Numbered from the stretch's first letter, positions 1 through 6,592 are shown. The stretch is DNA of 15,117 bases from UMGS1851 sp900555605 (GCA_902472555.1 CABROF010000061.1:1-15117); one strand, 5' to 3'. Numbers and translations are program-made. The notes: a model not told the origin generated them from the sequence alone.

Positions 1-1
1 G

Positions 2-190
2 CGGTTTATGTTTGCTTTCCGCACCAAGCTTGATTCGGCGGCGGCTGCTACGCCGCGGCCTTCGGCGGAGAATGCGCAATCCGGCAGCAATATGCCTTGG
101 TATGTTTGGGCGGCCTGCGCCATAACCGCGGCAGTGGTGGCGGTTGTGCTCGTTATCGTATTATGCAGCAAGAAGAAGCCCCTTCGGTAA
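2..190 (+). CDS. C-terminal end of a membrane-anchored surface protein (partial)
   Basis: The reading frame is open to the left edge and ends with TAA at 188-190, so this is the 3' end of a gene that starts outside the window; the ATG at 8 need not be a start. The visible 62 residues are a short Ala/Ser/Pro-rich linker, one hydrophobic segment of about 22 residues (WYVWAACAITAAVVAVVLVI) and a positively charged tail (CSKKKPLR). This is the usual layout of a C-terminal membrane anchor with the main domain outside the cell. A hairpin terminator follows at 226-261. The main domain is not visible, so no function can be given. A short stand-alone membrane protein is possible, but no good ribosome binding site is visible before the ATG. 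Confidence 0.6.
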   Translation, partial: RFMFAFRTKLDSAAAATPRPSAENAQSGSNMPWYVWAACAITAAVVAVVLVIVLCSKKKPLR

Positions 191-225
191 AATCCCAAAT
201 GATATCAGATAATAAAACAACAGTC

Positions 226-261
226 ACCCTCTGTGCTTTAAAGCCGCACGGAGGGTGTTTT
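226..261 (+). terminator. Rho-independent terminator after the partial surface-protein gene
   Basis: An 11-bp stem (226-236 with 246-256, one G-T pair) encloses a 9-nt loop and is followed by GTTTT. It lies 36 nt after the stop of the partial gene. It sits between two convergent genes, and the stem may also help end the minus-strand fucI transcript, although no T-run is seen on that side. Confidence 0.75.
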
Positions 262-359
262 GGCCCGGAAACGCCTGTTCCAGATATAAAAGTTTCTGCC
301 AAGGCTCCGGTGTTATATTACTTTTCAAAACGCGTATCAGGGTCACAGGGACTGCCGAC

Positions 360-2153
360 CTACCTGAATAGCGGACCGTAAGCGGCGCAGGCGCGGTAGT
401 CTTGTCCCTCTTTATCCGCTCCGAATGCGTTCCACGCCGCCGGACGGAATATCTTTTCCTCCGGGATATTGTGCATGCAAACCGGTATCCTGAGCATCGA
501 ACAGAGCGTTATGATATCGGCGCCTATGTGGCCATAGGATATGGCTCCGTGATTGGCACCCCAGCAGTTCATCGTGTCATAAGCCGTTTTGAAGGCGCCC
601 TCTCCGGTAACACGCGGGACAAACCATGTGCAGGGCCATGTATAATCGGTGCGTTTCCACAGCATGTCGGATACCTCCTCAGGCAAATCTATCGTCCAGC
701 CCTCGGCTATCTGCATAACCGGACCGAGCCCTTTGACAAGATTGAGCCTTATCATGGTTACCGGCATCTCACCGCGCGTTAAGAACCTTGACGAATAGCC
801 ACCGCCCCGGAAATATCCCAGATCTGCGTAATTCCAGGTGGTGTTTTGGAGTATCGCGTCCATATCGCGCTCGGTTACTTCGTACCAGGGTTTCATTACA
901 CGGCGGCTATTTTCATCACGCGCCTCTCCATTCGCGTCGAGACAGCACGCACCGGAATTGATCAGATGTATAAACCCGTCTGCGGCTTTTGCCTTGCCCT
1001 CTATCTCATATCCGGTGACACGCTTTACAGCGGCGCCGCTCCAATAGGTTCTTACATCGGCAAACATCTGTGCCCTGCCGGTCAGCAGCTTCATGAACAG
1101 CATGCATGTGCCATTCAGGGTGTCATTCTCTGTGGCGAGTATATATGGTTCGCGCACGCCGTTCCAATCGAACGACGTATTTAATACTGCTTCGGCAAAA
1201 TCTCCGTTGGGGTAAAAGTCAGTCCACTGACGTTGTCCCTGGAAGCCGGCGGCAATGGCATTATGGCCCGCCGCTTCCTCCTCACACCCTGCAGGCAGGC
1301 TATCGCAGCCGTTCATCATTTCTTTTATTATGACCGCCATTTTTACGACGAATTCCCAGTCGGAATCCTTTTGCGCGCGGGACCGCTGAAGCGATTCCGG
1401 ATTTTTGTCAAATCCCTCTATGCACTTAGTCTTTGCCCATTTGAGTGCCTTTTTATATTCCGCTTTGTCGTAAATACCCTCAGTCATACGACGGATAATC
1501 TCGACCTCGTCTACGGATTCGACCCTCATACCGAGATATTCTTCAAAAAACGCGGGACTTATTATCGAACCGCCGATACCCATCGTCACAGAGCCTATCT
1601 GCAAATAAGACCTTCCGCGCATCGAAGCTGCGGCGACCGCGGTTCTTCCGAAACGCAGGAGCTTTTCCTTAACGTCTTCCGGAATTCCGGTATTGTCACA
1701 GTCCATAACGTCGTGTCCGTATATTCCGAACGCGGGAAGTCCCTTCTGCGCGTGGGTTGCAAGTACTGACGCAAGATACACCGCCCCTGGGCGTTCGGTT
1801 CCGTTAAATCCCCAGACAGCTTTTATTGTAAGCGGATCCATATCCATTGTCTCAGCGCCGTAACACCAGCAAGGGGTAACGGTAAGGGTGATAGACACGC
1901 CCTCTCTTTTAAATTTTTCGGCACAGGCGGCCGCTTCGGCGACACGGCCGATAGAAGTATCGGCTATAACCGTTTTTACCGGAGTGCCGTTAGGATACCT
2001 TATGTTTTGTTCAAAAAGTGCGGCTGCGCTTTTTGCCATGTTCATGGTCTGCTCCTCAAGCGATTCGCGCACTTTAAGCGCACCCCGGCGTCCGTCTATC
2101 GCCGGTCTTATTCCTATGACCGGATATTCTCCGATCAGTCTTGACTCTGACAT
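360..2153 (-). CDS. fucI: L-fucose isomerase
   Basis: Interconverts L-fucose and L-fuculose, the first cytoplasmic step of fucose catabolism; the family also acts on D-arabinose and is Mn-dependent. The protein matches E. coli FucI along its whole length (about 597 against 591 residues), including the N-terminal IGIRPAIDGRRGALKVRESL, TPCWCYG, WGFNGTERPGAVYLA, AIAAGFQGQRQWTD and FRGGGYSSRFLT. Counting from the ATG at 2156, the metal/catalytic residues are E343 (ATENDTLNG), D367 (FADVRTYW) and H536 (WGANHG), matching E337, D361 and H528 of E. coli. Two ATG codons are adjacent, at 2156 and 2153. GGAGG at 2161-2165 lies 4 nt from the first and 7 nt from the second, so 2153 is preferred. A dead fucosidase gene ends about 30 nt upstream on the same strand, which suggests a former operon. 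No kinase, aldolase or permease is in view. Confidence 0.97.
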   Translation of the reverse strand: MSESRLIGEYPVIGIRPAIDGRRGALKVRESLEEQTMNMAKSAAALFEQNIRYPNGTPVKTVIADTSIGRVAEAAACAEKFKREGVSITLTVTPCWCYGAETMDMDPLTIKAVWGFNGTERPGAVYLASVLATHAQKGLPAFGIYGHDVMDCDNTGIPEDVKEKLLRFGRTAVAAASMRGRSYLQIGSVTMGIGGSIISPAFFEEYLGMRVESVDEVEIIRRMTEGIYDKAEYKKALKWAKTKCIEGFDKNPESLQRSRAQKDSDWEFVVKMAVIIKEMMNGCDSLPAGCEEEAAGHNAIAAGFQGQRQWTDFYPNGDFAEAVLNTSFDWNGVREPYILATENDTLNGTCMLFMKLLTGRAQMFADVRTYWSGAAVKRVTGYEIEGKAKAADGFIHLINSGACCLDANGEARDENSRRVMKPWYEVTERDMDAILQNTTWNYADLGYFRGGGYSSRFLTRGEMPVTMIRLNLVKGLGPVMQIAEGWTIDLPEEVSDMLWKRTDYTWPCTWFVPRVTGEGAFKTAYDTMNCWGANHGAISYGHIGADIITLCSMLRIPVCMHNIPEEKIFRPAAWNAFGADKEGQDYRACAAYGPLFR

Positions 2154-2187
2154 CATTTTTCCTCCGTTTCTATTTTGGCGATCTTAA

Positions 2188-2514
2188 CTATGAATTGCTG
2201 CCGTATGCAAACGACACGGTATGTACGGTAACATTTCCGCCCATCCCCGCGTATCGTAAAGTGAAAATCCATCATGGTGACCCGTAACAAGGGTTATGTA
2301 TCGGCGGCCTGCGTCCTTGGCGGTCTTTACAAGTTTCTCGGCCCAGTCGCGGTCGGGAGCGAAGCGCTGTGCAAGCGGCTCGTACGCAGCATCCGGTATA
2401 TTGTGAATATACTTTGCCCACGGCTCCCTTGCCAAGAACGCTGTACAGTCCGAAATGAACGAACATACCGAATCCCAGTTTTTCAAAGTTTTTTATGTAT
2501 TATTTTACTATCAT
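2188..2514 (-). pseudogene. Decayed alpha-L-fucosidase (GH29) gene
   Basis: The start region looks intact: ATG at 2514 with AAAGGAAG (2521-2528) 6 nt upstream. Codon 5 is TAA (2500-2502). The same frame then continues as YIKNFEKLGFGMFVHFGLYS, the N-terminus typical of GH29 fucosidases. Near 2424-2432 the frame shifts by one, and the homology resumes as EPWAKYIHNIPDAAYEPLAQ and, further on, YITLVTGHHDGFSLYDTRG. After DTRG (about 2250) recognisable similarity stops. A different frame (GGNVTVHTVSFAYGSNS, stop TAG at 2188-2190) runs to about 30 nt before fucI and may be the original C-terminus, left by a deletion of most of the gene. Family fucosidases are about 400-500 residues and only about 110 codons remain. 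The gene would have released L-fucose for the isomerase. Confidence 0.85.
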
Positions 2515-2668
2515 GCAGATCTTCCTTTCTGTGCCGGCCGGTTGCTTTTATAGTTGAATTATAGTATGATATAATATATATTACTTGTGTAATATCGGAT
2601 AAAACTATGACAAAAGTTACTTTTCCCTGCCTCCATTCCGGATACATGCCCTGTAAGAGAGGATTGTC
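2515..2668. promoter_or_regulatory. Divergent promoter/operator region between fucosidase remnant and AraC gene
   Basis: A perfect inverted repeat ATATTAC-TTGT-GTAATAT lies at 2578-2595 and is a candidate operator. TATAAT is present on the minus strand (2563-2558, toward the fucosidase/fucI genes) and on the plus strand (2570-2575, toward the AraC gene). No convincing -35 elements were found, which is common at AraC-activated promoters. GAGAGG at 2657-2662 serves as the ribosome binding site of the AraC gene. The location suggests that the AraC protein controls both directions. Confidence 0.5.
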
Positions 2669-3547
2669 ATGAAATATCAGGACTACAATGAGAAAAAACA
2701 GCACGGCACAGACCGATTTCCGATACAATATTACCATGTTGATATCCGGCATCCGCAGTATGAAATGCCTCTGCACTGGCACAGGGAATTTGAGCTTATC
2801 CGCGTGGTAAGCGGACGTCTGAAGCTGTTTCTGGATAACACGGAATATGGCCTGTGCGCAGGGGATGTTATATCTGTAAATTGCGGCACATTGCACCGCA
2901 GCGCTCCTCCGGACAGCTGCGTATATGAGTGTATAGTATGCGATCTCGGAATGCTGCATAAACGAACGTCTGACACAGCAGGAGATTTTATTCTGCCGGT
3001 GATAAACGGAGACGTTGCGGTAAAATGTCATATAAACGAAAGCGCTGGCGAACTGTATGAAACGGCGAAGTCACTGTTCACAACCATACGCGGGGAAGAA
3101 AAATATTATGAGCTGGCGGCATATGGTCTTATGTTCTGCCTATTTTACGGATTTTACAGCGGCGGATATATTGTTTCCGAAAAGAAGGGGCCGCATTCCG
3201 GCGGAGGCTGGGGAGTCATTACCGACCTGATAGATTGGATAGAAGAGAATTACAGCGAGCATCTGACGCTTAAGCAGCTGGCTGCGCGGGCAGGATTTAA
3301 TGAAAAATACCTCTGCCGCCTGTTCAAAGAGTTCACTGGCCGTACACCGATCGATTATATAAATCTTACCCGAATTGAGAACGCCTGTCACACCATGACG
3401 TATGAAAAGTTGTCGGTTACTGAGGCGGCCATTGCAAGCGGTTTTTGTGATATGAGCTATTTTTCAAGGACATTTAAGCGATACAAGGGCGTAACGCCGC
3501 GGGAATACCGTTTACTTTCCGTTGCAAATGGAAGCAGCGCTGTCTGA
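2669..3547 (+). CDS. AraC-family transcription regulator, likely of the fucose genes
   Basis: 292 residues with the usual two parts: an N-terminal cupin sensor domain (about residues 30-95, with HWHREFE at 36-42) and a C-terminal double helix-turn-helix (about 185-283), including LTLKQLAARAGFNEKYLCRL and the second-helix motif ending FSRTFKRYKGVTPREYR. The family binds a small ligand, usually a sugar, in the cupin pocket and activates neighbouring genes. It is divergent from the fucosidase remnant and fucI, so L-fucose or a fucosylated glycan is the likely signal; that is inferred from position. The start is supported by GAGAGG 6 nt upstream of the ATG. No clear terminator follows; the next 260 nt hold the DnaA-box cluster. 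Confidence 0.9.
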   Translation: MKYQDYNEKKQHGTDRFPIQYYHVDIRHPQYEMPLHWHREFELIRVVSGRLKLFLDNTEYGLCAGDVISVNCGTLHRSAPPDSCVYECIVCDLGMLHKRTSDTAGDFILPVINGDVAVKCHINESAGELYETAKSLFTTIRGEEKYYELAAYGLMFCLFYGFYSGGYIVSEKKGPHSGGGWGVITDLIDWIEENYSEHLTLKQLAARAGFNEKYLCRLFKEFTGRTPIDYINLTRIENACHTMTYEKLSVTEAAIASGFCDMSYFSRTFKRYKGVTPREYRLLSVANGSSAV

Positions 3548-3593
3548 ATTGACATGAATGAGCGCGCACAAGCTGTAAGTAAATGTAAAATTG

Positions 3594-3810
3594 TGTGGAA
3601 GAGTCCATACCAAAGACTTGTGGAAACTGTGCATATGTTTCTGTGAGGCCTGTGGATAAAATATGGAATATATGATGGATAACAAATTAATCAGACAAGC
3701 AGGCTGTGGATAACTCTGTGGATACTGTGGATAACTTTTTTCGTTGTACCCGTTTTTTTGTGGAATTTTATGGTACAAAGTGGATTGTATGTATCTTATA
3801 TGGTAAAAAA
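3594..3810. other. Cluster of DnaA boxes with flanking AT-rich DNA (possible replication-related site)
   Basis: Three perfect 9-mers TGTGGATAA (complement TTATCCACA, the strong DnaA box) lie at 3651-3659, 3705-3713 and 3726-3734, and a one-mismatch copy TGTGGATAC lies at 3717-3725. All have the same orientation; the last three start 12 and 9 bp apart. Weaker relatives are TGTGGAAGA 3594-3602, TGTGGAAAC 3619-3627, GATGGATAA 3674-3682 and TGTGGAATT 3759-3767. The stretch from about 3735 to 3810 is T-rich and could melt easily, but I see no clear DnaA-trio repeats. No gene fits here. No dnaA, dnaN, rpmH or rep gene is in the window, so this may be an origin, a DnaA-titrating site or a DnaA-controlled regulatory region. 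Confidence 0.7.
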
Positions 3811-4209
3811 CTACATTGAAACTTGTCCGCACAATGCCGCATCTTGGGGCACTGTTTCCGGGTTTGTAATCATACGGAAGGATTTACCGCAAATGCCCCG
3901 GAGGCTATTTTTTTTATTATGAGCTGTTTTTTTAGATTTTATTCCGGGATTTATACAAATAAAATTCACGCAGTTTTTACATTTTATACCATAAATTTGA
4001 CTGTTGATCTGCGCCGTAAATACATCGGCTTTATGATAGCGGGAACACTGCTCCGCAGGAAAAACAGGCCCCTGACTTTTGCATAGAATTCTGCCGTCGA
4101 TTAATGGAATGCCCTGATACAGGCAGGAGCAGCAGATAGAAACCGTTTCTGCGGTTATTGTACAGCAGCTCTGAATATGATTTGCATGTGTAAGCGACTG
4201 AAATCGCAT
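3811..4209 (-). CDS. Cysteine-rich small protein of unknown function
   Basis: I do not recognise this 132-residue protein. It has 12 cysteines, including two C-x2-C pairs (C26/C29 in ICCSC and C77/C80 in KCKNC) plus C15, C16, C43, C55, C85, C107 and C127. This suggests bound zinc or an iron-sulfur centre, as in a zinc-ribbon-like domain. The C-terminal third is basic (KSKKTAHNKKNSLRG). There is no signal peptide or membrane segment. The case for a real gene is good initiation: GGGAGG (4218-4223) lies 8 nt before the ATG. A LexA-like box at 4251-4262 lies about 40 bp upstream. It ends next to the DnaA-box cluster. Without a recognised homologue it could still be a chance frame. Confidence 0.5.
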   Translation of the reverse strand: MRFQSLTHANHIQSCCTITAETVSICCSCLYQGIPLIDGRILCKSQGPVFPAEQCSRYHKADVFTAQINSQIYGIKCKNCVNFICINPGIKSKKTAHNKKNSLRGICGKSFRMITNPETVPQDAALCGQVSM

Positions 4210-4222
4210 AGTAACAACCTCC

Positions 4223-4276
4223 CAACAAATTGTTGTTTTCTCTTTTGTCAGAACATTCGTTCCTGCTGTTATTTTA
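4223..4276 (-). promoter_or_regulatory. Promoter region of the Cys-rich gene with LexA-like box and short palindrome
   Basis: GAAC-ATTC-GTTC at 4251-4262 is the GAAC-N4-GTTC core of the Firmicute LexA (SOS) box; it departs from the full Bacillus consensus at about two positions. A possible -10 on the minus strand (TAAAAT, 4276-4271) lies just upstream of it, so a bound repressor would cover the transcription start. A second inverted repeat, CAACAA-A-TTGTTG (4223-4235), touches the ribosome binding site and may be a small hairpin or operator. No good -35 was found. Confidence 0.4.
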
Positions 4277-4314
4277 CAACAATATGAGGAGTTTTTTTAT
4301 TTCCCGGGGAATAT

Positions 4315-4749
4315 TTATGAAATATACCGGTAATTGATTCGCAGCGTATCTGCTGCTAAGGCGATAAATTCTAAATTTGTTAAATTGTAATTATCCGCAT
4401 CAACATGGAATCCTAAAATATTTTTTAGAATCGCGGTTTTATTTTTTCGGGTGCAGGCAGCATCAATTGCACTTCTGATGGCGCGTTCCACCTGGCGAAC
4501 TGTTATCGTATACTTTTCGGCAATTTGATTATAGATTTTCGCGGTCACTCCCGGACGGATTTCGAGGGCATCCCATGCGAGTGAAATCGCATCCCGCAAA
4601 TAGTAAAAGCCGGACATGCGTGTCGGGATTCCAACCCGATATAATAGGTTGCTGATCGGTTTCATTTTAGGATCCTGCTCTGCGGCTGACAGAATATATG
4701 CTGCGGAGTCGGCGCAGTCCGTATCAATTGATTGTTCTGCTGTTATCAA
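4315..4749 (-). CDS. Spo0A DNA-binding-domain protein without receiver domain
   Basis: About 144 residues that align with the C-terminal effector domain of Spo0A, the sporulation master regulator: ISNLLYRVGIPTRMSGFYYL, then RDAISLAWDALE, IYNQIAEKYTITVRQVERAI and the closing NLTNLEFIALAADTLRINY. The phospho-receiver half is absent, so DNA binding would not depend on phosphorylation in the usual way. The start is TTG at 4749, with GGAGGGG (4757-4763) 7 nt upstream. An ATG at 4821 in the same frame lies upstream of the promoter -35, so it cannot be in that transcript. Recognition-helix residues (RQVERAIRSAI) resemble Spo0A closely, so it may bind 0A-like sites or dimerise with a Spo0A. It follows the other Spo0A-like gene but has its own promoter. 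Confidence 0.85.
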   Translation of the reverse strand: MITAEQSIDTDCADSAAYILSAAEQDPKMKPISNLLYRVGIPTRMSGFYYLRDAISLAWDALEIRPGVTAKIYNQIAEKYTITVRQVERAIRSAIDAACTRKNKTAILKNILGFHVDADNYNLTNLEFIALAADTLRINYRYIS

Positions 4750-4783
4750 ATTTGATCCCCTCCAAATAAATTTTCTGAATGAG

Positions 4784-4812
4784 ATCATACTATATATTGT
4801 ATAAGAAGTCAA
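4784..4812 (-). promoter_or_regulatory. Sigma-A-type promoter of the receiver-less Spo0A-like gene
   Basis: TTGACT (4812-4807), a 17-bp spacer and TATGAT (4789-4784) on the minus strand make a near-consensus housekeeping promoter in the gap just after the upstream gene's stop codon at 4833. Transcription would start near 4777, giving a leader of roughly 28 nt to the TTG start. Confidence 0.75.
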
Positions 4813-4832
4813 TAAAAACATATATATAGAAT

Positions 4833-5600
4833 TTAATGTTCGAAATAATTTGAATTATTTTTCAAGATAGAAAACAGCATCTTGATAAGCTGTGTGTTTT
4901 CCGGCCTTTTTTCCTGATAAGTAAACGGCTTTTCCAATAAAATAATTGTTTTTCCTGCGGATCGTTCCCATACCGCACCTACGGCCTGGCGAATTGATTT
5001 TTCCACATTTTCTTTACTGACCTGATATTTTCCGGCAATCCCCGTATATAAAAGCTTTGTAACCAGGTCCAGCTGCTCCGGGTCTCGGTAGACAGACAAA
5101 ACCGCTTCCCGGAGATAGAAATATCCGTTATTTCGCGGTGAAAAACCAAGCTGCAGCAGAATCCGTGTAAGAAATGCCTCAGGACTTCGGTATTGCGGGG
5201 GGATGGGCGGGACATTCTGCTGCTGCATTTGCTCCTGTATTTTATGCTGATAAAGCATTTGGATCCGCTCATACAGATCCGCAAAATCCATGGGTTTGCG
5301 CATGAAATAGTCGGCAGCGGCCTGACTTTCGGCCTGCGGCTTATCAGAAATCAAAATTGTGACAAGGGGCCCGCCTGCTGCAGTGCGGGGAGGCATTTGG
5401 TGAATTGCTTGATCAGATGAGGCGGGATCTTCAGAAATATCTGCAATCAGCACATTTGCACCGCTGCTCTCCAGACTGTGCAGCGCTTCCTGAAGGGTTC
5501 CGAAAATCCCGGTAAGATGCACCGTATTTTTAGAGGACAGAAAGGCAGACAGCTCCGCCTGATAGGACGGATCCGATCCGGATAAAAGAATCTGATACAT
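4833..5600 (-). CDS. Spo0A-like response regulator with degenerate receiver domain
   Basis: 255 residues. Residues 1-118 look like a divergent receiver domain: a candidate phospho-acceptor D54 (NVLIADIS), S85 in place of the usual Thr/Ser (TILISDKP) and K102 (FMRKPMD), but only one acidic residue (D10) where Spo0A has an Asp pair for magnesium. A Gln/Pro-rich linker (about 121-138) leads to a Spo0A-type effector domain (139-245): FLTRILLQLGFSPRNNGYFY, LREAVLSVY and IAGKYQVSKENVEKSIRQAV. The C-terminal segment has drifted from Spo0A. It is probably a DNA-binding regulator whose phosphorylation is weak or lost. Promoter and direct repeats lie upstream at 5646-5715. GGGAGG lies 10 nt before the ATG. 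It is a paralogue, not the canonical Spo0A. Confidence 0.85.
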   Translation of the reverse strand: MYQILLSGSDPSYQAELSAFLSSKNTVHLTGIFGTLQEALHSLESSGANVLIADISEDPASSDQAIHQMPPRTAAGGPLVTILISDKPQAESQAAADYFMRKPMDFADLYERIQMLYQHKIQEQMQQQNVPPIPPQYRSPEAFLTRILLQLGFSPRNNGYFYLREAVLSVYRDPEQLDLVTKLLYTGIAGKYQVSKENVEKSIRQAVGAVWERSAGKTIILLEKPFTYQEKRPENTQLIKMLFSILKNNSNYFEH

Positions 5601-5645
5601 GACAAAGTCGCCTCCCTATGCGTACAAAGGATCGTTTCGGCCTCT

Positions 5646-5675
5646 ATTGTAACGGATTTGACGGGAGAAATGCAA
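5646..5675 (-). promoter_or_regulatory. Promoter of the full-length Spo0A-like gene
   Basis: On the minus strand TTGCAT (5675-5670), an 18-bp spacer and TACAAT (5651-5646) form a good sigma-A-type promoter about 45 bp before the ATG at 5600. The direct repeats at 5685-5715 end 9 bp upstream of the -35. Confidence 0.65.
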
Positions 5676-5684
5676 CTGCCCTTT

Positions 5685-5715
5685 GGAGATCATGCGTAAG
5701 CCCTGGGAGATCATG
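5685..5715. repeat. Two direct repeats GGAGATCATG, 21 bp apart, upstream of the Spo0A-like promoter
   Basis: GGAGATCATG occurs at 5685-5694 and 5706-5715. The 21-bp period is two helical turns, so both copies face the same side of the DNA, just upstream of the -35 at 5670-5675. This is the layout expected of an activator site; the binding protein is unknown. Neither copy matches a Spo0A box. Confidence 0.5.
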
Positions 5716-5798
5716 GGCGGAGCGGAAGAGAACGTTCCTGTAAGAATGAAAATTTTTGCAAAGCAGCGGACTTGCCGCAGGGCATCCTATTTATGTAG

Positions 5799-5821
5799 AA
5801 GATCCCGCAAAGGGATCTTTT
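5799..5821. terminator. Hairpin terminator between the M23 gene and the Spo0A-like gene
   Basis: An 8-bp perfect stem AAGATCCC/GGGATCTT (5799-5806 with 5812-5819) has a 5-nt loop and is followed on the plus strand by TTTTATTT. Both neighbouring genes are on the minus strand, where the hairpin ends the M23 transcript but has only a very short T-run. The better T-run faces plus-strand transcription, for which no gene is visible. Confidence 0.6.
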
Positions 5822-5845
5822 ATTTGATTAGGGAGAGGAAGACAA

Positions 5846-6565
5846 TCATTGAAATGTGATATATTGATTCGGATCTACTGCCGCGCCGTCCAGTATAACT
5901 TCAAAATGCAGATGTGCGCCGAGATCCTTTTCGCAGAACATATCTGCGCCGACGGTTCCTAATACAGTGCCTGTTTCTACGGCTGCGCCGCTTTCAACCG
6001 CGGCCGCCGCAAGGCCGCAGTAAACTGTCTGCAGGTTGCTGCCGTGGTCGATAATAACGGTCAAACCGTATCGCGGGTCATTCTTGATGCTTGAGACGGT
6101 GCCCTTGTATGCGCTCTTGATTTCAGCGCCTGCTTCGGCTTTGATATCAATGGCAGGGTGTGTGCGCCATTCCTGGAGGGTCTGGTTATAAACCAGCTTT
6201 TTAGCGGCAAAATCCGTGACAATGGTTCCCGCGACAGGGGCTTCCATTTTTACCGGCGCCGGGGTTCCGTCAGAAGGTGCAGGTGTTACGGGTTTTGAAA
6301 CATCGGAATCCGGATCCTTTGTTGGGGCCGTGCCGGACGGCGTGTTTTCAATTCCCGAACCAGTGGTGGGCGGTGTTCCTGCCGGTGCTTTTGTAGCGCC
6401 GCCTGGGTTATAAGCGGGTTTCGGCGACGGTGTGTGGTAGGCTAAGGTCGGATCCTTTGCGGTGTTGGCATTTTTGTTGATAATTGCCACACCCGCTGCG
6501 CAGATTGCGATCACGCAAGCGACAATAATCACATAATAGCCTTTTGTTTTGAAAAAGTTTTTCAT
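5846..6565 (-). CDS. Membrane-anchored M23 (LytM) protein, SpoIIQ-like
   Basis: About 239 residues: one N-terminal membrane segment (GYYVIIVACVIAICAAGVAI), a Pro/Thr/Ser-rich external linker of about 75 residues, then a LytM/M23 domain. Counting from the upstream ATG at 6577, the zinc ligands of an active M23 enzyme are present: H140 and D144 (THPAIDI) and the HxH at 222-224 (GAHLHFEV). LVYNQTLQEWRTHPAIDI and the VDPNQYI ending resemble SpoIIQ of Clostridia, the forespore half of the engulfment zipper with SpoIIIAH; unlike Bacillus SpoIIQ, clostridial forms keep the metal site. Two Spo0A-like genes lie downstream, which fits a sporulation role. The ATG at 6577 directly abuts AAAGGA, so the ATG at 6565 (12-nt spacing) is preferred. 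A general cell-wall M23 endopeptidase is the alternative; no SpoIIIAH is in view. Confidence 0.75.
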   Translation of the reverse strand: MKNFFKTKGYYVIIVACVIAICAAGVAIINKNANTAKDPTLAYHTPSPKPAYNPGGATKAPAGTPPTTGSGIENTPSGTAPTKDPDSDVSKPVTPAPSDGTPAPVKMEAPVAGTIVTDFAAKKLVYNQTLQEWRTHPAIDIKAEAGAEIKSAYKGTVSSIKNDPRYGLTVIIDHGSNLQTVYCGLAAAAVESGAAVETGTVLGTVGADMFCEKDLGAHLHFEVILDGAAVDPNQYITFQ

Positions 6566-6592
6566 GTATTGAACCATTCCTTTCTTTTGGCT

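Noticed and set aside
402..1769. Several plus-strand open frames (402-782, 846-1184, 1233-1769)
   Set aside because: They lie antisense inside fucI, whose full-length homology is clear; these are reading-frame shadows.
2483..3031. Minus-strand open frame of 182 codons
   Set aside because: It is antisense to the first half of the AraC gene and spans the promoter region; no recognisable protein.
3512..3832. Minus-strand open frame of 106 codons with repeated YPQ
   Set aside because: The repeats arise because TTATCCACA DnaA boxes translate as YPQ; the frame runs through the intergenic region and into the end of the AraC gene and has no ribosome binding site.
4750..4821. Longer form of the receiver-less Spo0A-like gene starting with ATG at 4821
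   Set aside because: That ATG lies upstream of the TTGACT -35, so it is not transcribed from this promoter; GGAGGGG points to the TTG at 4749.
5730..5737. GAACGTTC as a second LexA box
   Set aside because: It lacks the 4-bp spacer of the GAAC-N4-GTTC core and is not at a promoter start.
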